Source of the DNA: Muribaculaceae bacterium
Lineage (GTDB): Bacteria > Bacteroidota > Bacteroidia > Bacteroidales > Muribaculaceae
Reading direction: 5' to 3'
Assembly (NCBI GenBank): GCA_016290325.1
Contig: JAEETL010000004.1
Location: 1-64,000, forward strand
Length of the DNA: 64,000 nucleotides
A program made the position numbers and the translations under genes. This document shows positions 57,452 to 64,000 of the stretch, piece by piece. Numbering within the stretch: the stretch's first letter is position 1; every line of letters starts with the position of its first letter. The notes beneath the pieces are model-generated. The model did not search any database. It was not told the origin of the DNA and saw nothing but the letters and a program-made list of their open reading frames with translations.

Positions 57452-58765
57452 ATGGACAAACGAAAGCGATATCAAATTTTTGTCAGTTCCACTTTCACGG
57501 ACCTTAAGGAGGAGAGAGGCAAGGTGATGGAAACAATCTTGAATTATAATTGTTTCCCTGTTGGGATGGAGATGTTTCCTGCTATGGATGAGAAACAATT
57601 TGAATATATTAAAAGAATTATCGATGAAAGCGATTACTATCTACTGATTATTGGTGGTCGCTATGGTAGCGTAGATGGCAGTGGTGTAAGCTGGACTGAA
57701 AGAGAGTTCGATTATGCCGTTACAAAAGGTATCCCTGTCCTTGTCTTTGATCATGAGGATTTTACTAGACTTCCTGCAAATAAAACAGACCAAGGCAGAA
57801 AACGCAATAAATTAAATGCATTTAAAACGAAAGCGTCGTCAAGCAGACTAATTAAACATTGGTCTAATAAAGATGATTTAGCTTTAGCTGTTTCAACCAG
57901 TCTTTCAAAAGTATTAGATTTACAACCAAGAATTGGTTGGGTGCGGGCAGACACTATAGTAAATGAAGATGAACAAAAGGAAATTGATAACCTAAAGGAG
58001 GAATTGAAAAGAAAAGATGAATATTATCAAAAAAAGATAAACACTCTTATATCAGAATTGGCTGAGTTGAAAGCTATTCAAATCAAGCAGCCTCAGGCCA
58101 AAATCATCTCTATTCCAGGTACTAATGTTTTCTTCAGAATGATTCAGGTACTTAGTGGCTCGTTCATGATGGGAGCAAGTGAAGTTGATGAGAGACCTAT
58201 TCATAAGGTGACATTAAGTGATTATTGGATAGGTGAAACCCAGGTAACTCGCGCGATGTGGAGGGCGGTTATGGGAGAGAATACGATTAATCATGAGGCT
58301 GATCCGGACCTTCCTGTAGATTTTGCTTCATGGGATGACTGCCAAGCGTTCATTGAAAAATTGAACAAGATGACTGGTATGCAATTCCATTTACCAACTG
58401 AAGCGCAATGGGAGTTTGCGGCTCGTGGTGGGAGAATTGGTAAGAACAATCATTTTCGATATGCAGGAAGTGATGATGTATACGAACTTTGCAGTGGTAC
58501 ATTACATCCTGTTAAAGATGGTGTCCAAAATGAGTTGGGACTCTATGACATGAGTGGTAATGTGTGGGAATGGTGCCAGGATTGGTATGGTATCTATAGT
58601 AGTGATGATCAAATTGACCCCACGGGCCCAACTTATGGAGAAAAACGCGTACTCCGAGGAGGTAGTTGTCGAGACTATCCTTTGGACAACTGGCGCGTTG
58701 CACATAGGGAAAACTTCATACCAGAGTGTTCGAACGGCTGCTCTGGGCTACGTCTAGCACTCTGA
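57452..58765 (+). CDS. DUF4062 - coiled coil - formylglycine-generating-enzyme-like fusion
   Basis: A 437-residue protein. Residues about 5-105 form a DUF4062 domain (YQIFVSSTFTDLKEER; ESDYYLLIIGGRYGSV; VSWTEREFDYAV), a Rossmann-like fold related to TIR/SEFIR signalling and NAD-processing domains. Residues about 168-210 are a Lys/Glu coiled coil. Residues about 220-437 are an FGE-sulfatase (SUMF1) domain: GSFMMGASEVDERPIHKVTL, PTEAQWEFAARGG, GLYDMSGNVWEWCQDWYG, RVLRGGSCRDYP. Genuine FGEs use specific C-terminal cysteines; the role here is unknown. Similar fusions occur in conflict systems and as variable proteins of diversity-generating retroelements. Codons are AT-rich compared with neighbours, indicating transfer. 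Stands alone. Confidence 0.8.
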   Translation: MDKRKRYQIFVSSTFTDLKEERGKVMETILNYNCFPVGMEMFPAMDEKQFEYIKRIIDESDYYLLIIGGRYGSVDGSGVSWTEREFDYAVTKGIPVLVFDHEDFTRLPANKTDQGRKRNKLNAFKTKASSSRLIKHWSNKDDLALAVSTSLSKVLDLQPRIGWVRADTIVNEDEQKEIDNLKEELKRKDEYYQKKINTLISELAELKAIQIKQPQAKIISIPGTNVFFRMIQVLSGSFMMGASEVDERPIHKVTLSDYWIGETQVTRAMWRAVMGENTINHEADPDLPVDFASWDDCQAFIEKLNKMTGMQFHLPTEAQWEFAARGGRIGKNNHFRYAGSDDVYELCSGTLHPVKDGVQNELGLYDMSGNVWEWCQDWYGIYSSDDQIDPTGPTYGEKRVLRGGSCRDYPLDNWRVAHRENFIPECSNGCSGLRLAL

Positions 58766-59098
58766 TTTTACTCAATCAGTTCGCTAGCTACAAAAAGAGT
58801 TTTTATAATAGTTTTATTTCTATGGTTATTTGACACAATCTGCTTTTTGGTATGGCGCACTATTCCGCTTAGATTCTCTCTTTGCACCAGAGGCTGCAAA
58901 AACAGATTATAATATTTATTAAGAGCCCCTCGCGCCACACATTGCATGCTGCGGAGAGTAGATCGTGTCTGTCAATCAGTGGTTTGCGGTTTTTGCCGTT
59001 GATGGGTGGGTTTGTCTGTTGACGCGTTCATGTCTCTATGATGGGTGGTAATTCAATAGTTTTATTTACCTTTGTAGGTGATTATTAACCTAAATGAT
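58766..59098. other. Intergenic region between DUF4062-FGE and VanX-like genes
   Basis: No gene found in 333 bases. AT-rich at the left, normal composition on the right. Only the TACCTTTG element of the next gene (59067-59074) is recognisable. No reverse-transcriptase or template repeat for the FGE gene's 3' end was seen. Confidence 0.6.
59067..59074 (+). promoter_or_regulatory. -7 element of the VanX-like gene
   Basis: TACCTTTG, 24 bases before the ATG at 59099. Confidence 0.5.
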
Positions 59099-59878
59099 AT
59101 GAGAAAAATGAAGGCAAGGAATAGACAGTGGATGTGGGCCGCGATATTGGTCATATGCGGCTGCATGGCCTCGTGCAAGAGCACTCAGGGGCTTCAGGCC
59201 ATCGACCCGACGATGGACTCGAGCCAATTTGTCAATATTACTGACGTGGTACCCGACGCGATTCTGGAGATACGCTACCACAGCACCTATAACTTTGTGG
59301 GAGCGCGCATCGACGGATATGAGGAACCGGTGGCGCTGATGACACGCGTGGCTGCCGACAGCTTGCGCGCCGTGAGCGACGACCTCAAGCGTCACGGCTA
59401 TCGCTTGAAGATCTTTGACGCTTATCGCCCGCAACGTGGAGTGGACCATTTCATGCGCTGGTCACAGGACCTGACCGACACTATCACCAAGGCCTATTTC
59501 TATCCCTACCTGACTAAGAAACAAGTGTTTGACGGCGAGTATGTCGCCACGAAGAGCGGCCACTCACGCGGCTCAACGGTGGACCTGACGCTCTTTGATA
59601 TGAAAACGGGCAAGGAACTGGACATGGGCGGCACGTTTGACTGGTTTGGCCACGAGAGCCATCCCGACTATGGTGGTAACCCCGAGACGCTGGAATATAC
59701 CGGCCCCGAGTCAGCCATCACTTCTGAGCAGTTCTATAATCGCATGGTGCTGCGCACGGCGATGCTGCGCCACGGCTTCAAACCGCTCGACAACGAGTGG
59801 TGGCACTTCACCTTGAAGAACGAGCCTTTCCCCGACACCTACTTCAACTTCCCAATCAAGACGCTCCCCTCAAAGTAA
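59099..59878 (+). CDS. D-Ala-D-Ala dipeptidase family lipoprotein (VanX/DdpX-like, M15D)
   Basis: A 259-residue lipoprotein (lipobox CGCMASC near residue 23). The M15D zinc site is complete: SGHSRGSTVDLTL with His and Asp, and NEWWHFTL with catalytic Glu and His; FDAYRPQRGVDHF supplies the conserved Arg. It should hydrolyse D-Ala-D-Ala in the periplasm, as in peptidoglycan recycling. vanH and vanA are absent, so vancomycin resistance is not implied. A start at 59108 (MKARN) is possible. Confidence 0.85.
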   Translation: MRKMKARNRQWMWAAILVICGCMASCKSTQGLQAIDPTMDSSQFVNITDVVPDAILEIRYHSTYNFVGARIDGYEEPVALMTRVAADSLRAVSDDLKRHGYRLKIFDAYRPQRGVDHFMRWSQDLTDTITKAYFYPYLTKKQVFDGEYVATKSGHSRGSTVDLTLFDMKTGKELDMGGTFDWFGHESHPDYGGNPETLEYTGPESAITSEQFYNRMVLRTAMLRHGFKPLDNEWWHFTLKNEPFPDTYFNFPIKTLPSK

Positions 59879-59938
59879 AGGGAGGTGTTGTCACGGATGT
59901 CACCAATCAGTTGAATGATGCTTTTTGTCGCTCAGCGG

Positions 59939-59969
59939 CTTGAATATTCGTGGTTTTGTCTTATCTTTG
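59939..59969 (+). promoter_or_regulatory. Promoter of first GH3 gene
   Basis: CTTG (59939-59942), 19 bases, TATCTTTG (59962-59969). Leader about 30 bases. Confidence 0.55.
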
Positions 59970-60007
59970 CAAGTAGATAACCAAAATAACAGAAAGATTC
60001 CAAAACG

Positions 60008-62341
60008 ATGAAGAAATTGACATTAATTGTGGCACTTGTGCTGTGTGCTATCGCGGGCAACGCGCAGGTGCGCCCGGCTATTCCGCGTGACGCCGCCATC
60101 GAGGCCAAGGTGGAAAAAACCTTGTCGCGTATGACGCTTGACGAGAAAATCGGTCAGATGTTGGAACTGAACCTCGACGTGATGGGTGCCTATGATCCGG
60201 CAAATCTGGATGCTGGTTGGCAACTTAACGAGACGATGCTCGACACCTGCATCTCCAAGTATAAGGTGGGTTCTATCCTGAACGCTCCTGGAACACGTGC
60301 CCAATCGGTGAAGATGTGGCAATACTGGATCAGGCTTATCCAGGAAAAATCGATGAAGCACATCGGCATCCCCGACATTTATGGCCTTGACCAGAACCAC
60401 GGTGTGACCTATGTACAGAACGGCACCCTGTTCCCGCAGCCCATTAACCTGGCCGCCTCGTTCAATACCGACCTGGCTTTCGAGATGGCTCGGGTGACTG
60501 CCTATGAGAGCCGCGCTGCCAACTGTCCGTGGGTCTATAATCCCGTAATTGACTTGGGGCGCGATCCGCGTTGGTCTCGCATCTGGGAAAGCTTCGGCGA
60601 GGACCCGCTAGTCAATTCCCGCATGGTCGAGGCCGAGATCCTGGGCTATCAGGGCAACGACCCCAATCACCTGGGAAAATACAATGTGGCAACGAGCGTG
60701 AAGCACTATTTTGCTTACGGAGCGCCCTTCACGGGCAAGGACCGCACGCCAGCTTACCTGTCGCCCGCCATGTTGCGCGAAAAATACTTCGAGCCCTTCA
60801 AGGCCGCCATCCGTTCCGGTGCGCTGACCGTGATGGCCAATTCGGCATCGGTTAACGGCGTGCCCGTTCATGCCAGTTACAAGTACTTGACGCAGTGGCT
60901 TAAGGAGGACCTGAATTGGGACGGCATGATTGTGACCGATTGGGCCGACATCAACAACCTGTACCAGCGTGAGCGCGTCGCCAAGGACAAGAAGGATGCC
61001 ATCCGCATCGCCATTAACGCCGGCATTGACATGAGCATGGACCCTTACAGCGTGGACTTTTGCATCCTGCTGAAAGAACTGGTCGAGGAAGGCAAGGTGA
61101 AGATGAGCCGCATCGATGACGCCGTGCGCCGCATCCTGCGCGTGAAGTACCGTCTGGGTCTGTTTGACCAGCCCAACACCGGTGGCAAGGGCTATGAGAA
61201 ATATGGTAGCAAGGAACATGCCGAGAAAGCGTTGCATGCTGCCGAGGAGGGCGAGGTGCTGCTCAAGAACGAGGGCAATCTGCTGCCCATCAAGCCTGGC
61301 ACCCGCATCCTCTTGACCGGACCTAACGCTAACCAGATGCGCTGCCTGGACGGTGGCTGGAGCTACACCTGGCAGGGTAGTAACGCCGAGGACTTGGCTG
61401 AGCAGTACAACACCATCTATGAGGCGTTGTGCAACAAGTACGGCCAGCAGAATGTTATTCTGGAGCAGGGCGTGAAATATGACGAGAAAGGAAGCTATGA
61501 CGCTGAGATAGTCACTGGCATTGACAAGGCTGTTGCCGCTGCTGCTGGCGTTGATGTCATCATTGCTTGCATTGGCGAGAACTCCTATTGCGAGACACCT
61601 GGTAACCTGAGCGACCTGTGGTTATCCAACAACCAGCGCGACCTGGTCAAGGAACTTGCCAAGACAGGCAAGCCCATCGTACTCATCCTGAACGAGGGCC
61701 GTCCTCGCCTGATAACCGACATCGAGCCGCTCGCGAGCGCTGTGGTGGATATCCTGTTGCCTGGTAACTATGGCGCTGACGCACTGGCCAACCTGCTGGC
61801 TGGTGACGCCAACTTCTCGGCCCGTATGCCCTATACCTATCCTCGAGAAATCAACTCCTTGGCCAATTATGACTACAAGGTGAGCGAGGAAGTAGGCACG
61901 ATGGAGGGAGCATATAACTATGATGCCAAGGTGTCGCTGATGTGGCCCTTTGGCTATGGATTGAGTTACACGACCTTTGAATACGACAACCTGAGGGTTG
62001 ATACCCGTGAATTTGGCCCTGAAGACCTGATTACGGTTACTGTCGATGTCAAGAACACGGGCAATGTAGCGGGCAAGAATTCTGTGTTACTCTACTCCAG
62101 CGACTTGATCGCCTCGATGGTGCCCGACAATAAGCGCCTGCGTGACTTCGCCAAGGTGGATTTGCACCCCGGCGAGGTAAAGACCGTGACTTTCAAGGTG
62201 CCGGCAACCAAACTGGCTTTTGTCAACGATGACGGCAAGTGGACCATCGAGGAAGGCGACTTCTTGTTCAAGGTGGGTAACTTGCAGCAGTTGGTTCGCT
62301 GCACGACGACCAAGGTGTGGGACGAGCCCAATATTGATTGA
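60008..62341 (+). CDS. Secreted GH3 beta-glycosidase (BglX-like)
   Basis: A 777-residue protein with signal peptide (MKKLTLIVALVLCAIAGNAQ). GH3 N-terminal barrel: GLDQNHGVTYVQNGTLFPQ, SVKHYFAYGAP, and catalytic nucleophile Asp in GMIVTDWADINN (about residue 316; TDW instead of the common SDW). GH3 C-terminal domain: GEVLLKNEGNLLPI, ACIGENSYCETPGNL. Fibronectin-III-like domain at the end (from about 655). Likely cleaves beta-glucosides or xylosides in the periplasm; linkage not predictable. Confidence 0.92.
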   Translation: MKKLTLIVALVLCAIAGNAQVRPAIPRDAAIEAKVEKTLSRMTLDEKIGQMLELNLDVMGAYDPANLDAGWQLNETMLDTCISKYKVGSILNAPGTRAQSVKMWQYWIRLIQEKSMKHIGIPDIYGLDQNHGVTYVQNGTLFPQPINLAASFNTDLAFEMARVTAYESRAANCPWVYNPVIDLGRDPRWSRIWESFGEDPLVNSRMVEAEILGYQGNDPNHLGKYNVATSVKHYFAYGAPFTGKDRTPAYLSPAMLREKYFEPFKAAIRSGALTVMANSASVNGVPVHASYKYLTQWLKEDLNWDGMIVTDWADINNLYQRERVAKDKKDAIRIAINAGIDMSMDPYSVDFCILLKELVEEGKVKMSRIDDAVRRILRVKYRLGLFDQPNTGGKGYEKYGSKEHAEKALHAAEEGEVLLKNEGNLLPIKPGTRILLTGPNANQMRCLDGGWSYTWQGSNAEDLAEQYNTIYEALCNKYGQQNVILEQGVKYDEKGSYDAEIVTGIDKAVAAAAGVDVIIACIGENSYCETPGNLSDLWLSNNQRDLVKELAKTGKPIVLILNEGRPRLITDIEPLASAVVDILLPGNYGADALANLLAGDANFSARMPYTYPREINSLANYDYKVSEEVGTMEGAYNYDAKVSLMWPFGYGLSYTTFEYDNLRVDTREFGPEDLITVTVDVKNTGNVAGKNSVLLYSSDLIASMVPDNKRLRDFAKVDLHPGEVKTVTFKVPATKLAFVNDDGKWTIEEGDFLFKVGNLQQLVRCTTTKVWDEPNID

Positions 62342-62362
62342 AACACACACTAATATAAAAAG

Positions 62363-62400
62363 AATCAAGCAGCGTGAATGATATCGCGCTGCTTGATTTT
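62363..62400. terminator. Bidirectional terminator between two GH3 genes
   Basis: AATCAAGCAGCG (62363-62374)/CGCTGCTTGATT (62387-62398), 12-base loop, T-rich on the forward side and TTCTTTTTA on the reverse side. Confidence 0.8.
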
Positions 62401-62418
62401 TATAAATACATGAATTGG

Positions 62419-64000
62419 TTAGAAGACGGTGAAATCCGTTTTAAGTGGGAGGTTGTCGCTGGCAGTGCCCACGAGCATCGTGCGCTTGCCCAGCGATGTG
62501 GCCCAGTTGCCTTTCTGCTCATCCCAGTACTGGAACGCGCGGCCACCGATGGTAATGGTGACATCGCGGCTCTCGCCAGGTTGCAAGGTGACCTTTTGGA
62601 ATCCGCGCAACTCCTTGACGGGCATATCGACAGTGACGTTGTGGTCGCTCACATAGAGCTGGATGACCTCGGCGCCGGCACGGTTGCCAGTGTTCTTGAC
62701 GGTCACGGTAGCCGTTACGGTGCCATCGGCAGCTACCTCACGCTTGTCAAGGCGCAGGTTGCTCACGGCAAACGTCGTGTAGCTCAGTCCATGGCCAAAG
62801 GCAAACATCGGTTTCTTCTTTTGCTTGTCGGCCCAGCGGTAGCCCACATAAATGCCTTCCTTGTACTCCTCGTCAATGATATTGTGATCCTCTCGCCAGG
62901 TACCGGGATAGGCGCCTAGGGCATGAGCGCCCACATCGTTGAGACGGTTGTACCATGTGAACGGCAGTTTGCCCGAGGGGTTGGCATCGCCCACGAGAAT
63001 GCTTGCGAACGCTTTTCCCGTCTCGCTGCCGATGAACCAGCCCTGCACGATGGCAGGCACCTTGTCACGCCACGGCATGGCCACAGCATCGCCCGAGATG
63101 TTGACGAACACGATATTCTTGTTCACGCGAGCGAGCGCCTCAACCAGCTCATCTTGACCATAGGGCATGTCCATGTGCTTGCGGTCGTGGCCCTCGGAAT
63201 CCTGATAGTCGCTCTTGTTCAAGCCGCCGAAGATGATGACATAATCGGCACCTTGAGCCTTGGCGACCGCCTCGGCGATGAGTTCGCTGGCAGAGCGGTT
63301 TTCGGCCAGCGATTGCTTGGCCACAACGCCATTGTATTCACCTGTGGTGTCACCCACATAGCCGCGGGCATAATCTACCTCGATGCCGGTACCAGCCAGG
63401 CGTGCCTTCAGTCCTTCAAGCGGCAAAATCTCATGCTGCACCTTGAGCGAACTGCTGCCGCCGCCGACGGTCATCATCTTGATGGCGTTCTCGCCGACAA
63501 CCAGCACACGCTTGGTGTTGTTCAGGTCCATGGGCAGGACATTGCGCTTGTTCTGCAGCAACACGATACCGTCCTGAGCCACCTTCATGGCCGCGTCATA
63601 GTGCGCCTCACTGCACAGGAAGCCCTGAGCGCGCTTATTGCTCATGGTCGTGCGGAAGAACAGACGCAGCACGCGACGAACCTTCTCATCGAGTTCACTT
63701 GTCGTGAACTTGCCTTCCTCGATCATTTTCTTGTAGGGCTTAGCCATGAAATAGGCATCATAGGCGTTGCTGGCGCCCCATGCCAAACCGTCGGTCCAGC
63801 TGCCAAACTCCATGTCAAGGCCATTTTTCACGGCCATCTCGGTGTCATGGGTTCCACCCCAGTCGCTCACCACCACGCCATCGTACTGCCAGTCACCCTT
63901 AAGTATCTGGTTGAGCGTGTACTCGTTTTGACAGCAATGCTGGCTCTTGTACAGGTTGTAAGATCCCATGATGCCCCAAGTGTGGCCTTCCTTAACGGCG
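62419..64000 (-). CDS. GH3 beta-glycosidase, C-terminal part (cut by window edge)
   Basis: About 527 residues are visible; the frame stays open to the right edge (AVKEGHTWGIMGSYN is still coding), so the N-terminus lies outside. Visible parts: end of the GH3 barrel with nucleophile Asp in VVVSDWGGTHDTEM, GH3 C-terminal domain (GIVLLQNKRNVLPMDL; IIFGGLNKSDYQDSEGHD), and a fibronectin-III-like end (TVTVKNTGNRAGAEVIQLYV). It is convergent with the other GH3 and belongs to a different subgroup (SDWGGTHD, as in BglB/XynB-like enzymes). Likely acts with the first on the same glycan. Confidence 0.9.
   Translation of the reverse strand, partial: AVKEGHTWGIMGSYNLYKSQHCCQNEYTLNQILKGDWQYDGVVVSDWGGTHDTEMAVKNGLDMEFGSWTDGLAWGASNAYDAYFMAKPYKKMIEEGKFTTSELDEKVRRVLRLFFRTTMSNKRAQGFLCSEAHYDAAMKVAQDGIVLLQNKRNVLPMDLNNTKRVLVVGENAIKMMTVGGGSSSLKVQHEILPLEGLKARLAGTGIEVDYARGYVGDTTGEYNGVVAKQSLAENRSASELIAEAVAKAQGADYVIIFGGLNKSDYQDSEGHDRKHMDMPYGQDELVEALARVNKNIVFVNISGDAVAMPWRDKVPAIVQGWFIGSETGKAFASILVGDANPSGKLPFTWYNRLNDVGAHALGAYPGTWREDHNIIDEEYKEGIYVGYRWADKQKKKPMFAFGHGLSYTTFAVSNLRLDKREVAADGTVTATVTVKNTGNRAGAEVIQLYVSDHNVTVDMPVKELRGFQKVTLQPGESRDVTITIGGRAFQYWDEQKGNWATSLGKRTMLVGTASDNLPLKTDFTVF

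Noticed and set aside
57452-58765. Diversity-generating retroelement target
   Set aside because: The FGE-type C-terminus would fit, but no reverse transcriptase or template repeat is in the window; kept only as a check in the findings.
59099-59878. Vancomycin resistance gene vanX
   Set aside because: The dipeptidase is a lipoprotein without vanH/vanA or a VanRS system; peptidoglycan recycling is the simpler reading.
1-64000. tRNA and rRNA genes
   Set aside because: I looked through the intergenic regions and saw no cloverleaf or rRNA segment.

Overview
The window looks like a chromosomal segment from a gut- or rumen-type member of the Bacteroidales, probably near Muribaculaceae or Prevotellaceae; the family is inferred. 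Support comes from promoters of the Bacteroidetes form (TTTG, about 20 bases, TAnnTTTG) before many genes, few Shine-Dalgarno sequences, and characteristic families: DUF4369 lipoprotein, OMP_b-brl barrel, DPP-IV, RprX/RprY-like regulators and secreted GH3 enzymes. Most genes are moderately GC-rich. A few AT-rich islands (about 21.4-22.6, 40.2-40.7 and 57.4-58.8 kb) look acquired.

Layout. 0-1.1 kb: the start of a citrate lyase acyl carrier gene (citD) and an orphan vsr. 1.3-10.7 kb: replication, repair and translation genes (holB, an AddB-like nuclease, hslR, pth, rplY, then an rplM-rpsI-rpsB-tsf block with structured leaders). 10.9-12.9 kb: two membrane or secreted proteins of unknown role (DUF4419, DUF3267). 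13-21.3 kb: an ADP-forming acyl-CoA synthetase, dapF, a MalY/PatB-type lyase and an iorA-iorB-aminotransferase operon. 21.4-22.9 kb: an insertion sequence beside a truncated gene. 22.9-39.7 kb: envelope and housekeeping genes (phospholipase A, patatin, rfbB, a two-component system, an outer-membrane barrel, htpG, OmpA, DPP-IV) plus a dockerin-like secreted protein. 39.8-40.1 kb: a long rod-shaped RNA that resembles 6S RNA. 42.1-57.1 kb: a complete lysine-to-butyrate fermentation cluster. 57.4-58.8 kb: an AT-rich DUF4062-FGE fusion. 59-64 kb: a VanX-like dipeptidase and two convergent GH3 glycosidases, the second cut by the window edge.

How the genes fit together. The 15-kb cluster encodes lysine 2,3-aminomutase, lysine 5,6-aminomutase with its KamB/KamC partners, 3,5-diaminohexanoate dehydrogenase, the 3-keto-5-aminohexanoate cleavage enzyme, 3-aminobutyryl-CoA ammonia-lyase, the AtoDA CoA-transferase and Bcd-EtfBA. 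Together they turn lysine into butyrate and acetoacetate or acetyl units. Hbd and crotonase are added, which would let acetoacetyl-CoA also be reduced to butyrate. EtfA and EtfB carry motifs of electron-bifurcating ETFs. About 21 kb upstream, aminotransferase, indolepyruvate oxidoreductase and ADP-forming acyl-CoA synthetase would oxidise aromatic amino acids to aryl acetates with ATP formation and reduced ferredoxin. The strain therefore seems equipped for amino-acid fermentation as well as glycan use.

The least explained features are the 6S-like RNA, repeats built on TTAGGC/GCCTAA in the lysine-cluster gene junctions, a MITE-like palindrome inside the acyl-CoA synthetase leader, several apparently leaderless promoters, a transposase whose zinc-finger frame is broken by one base in an A-run, and the DUF4062-FGE fusion.
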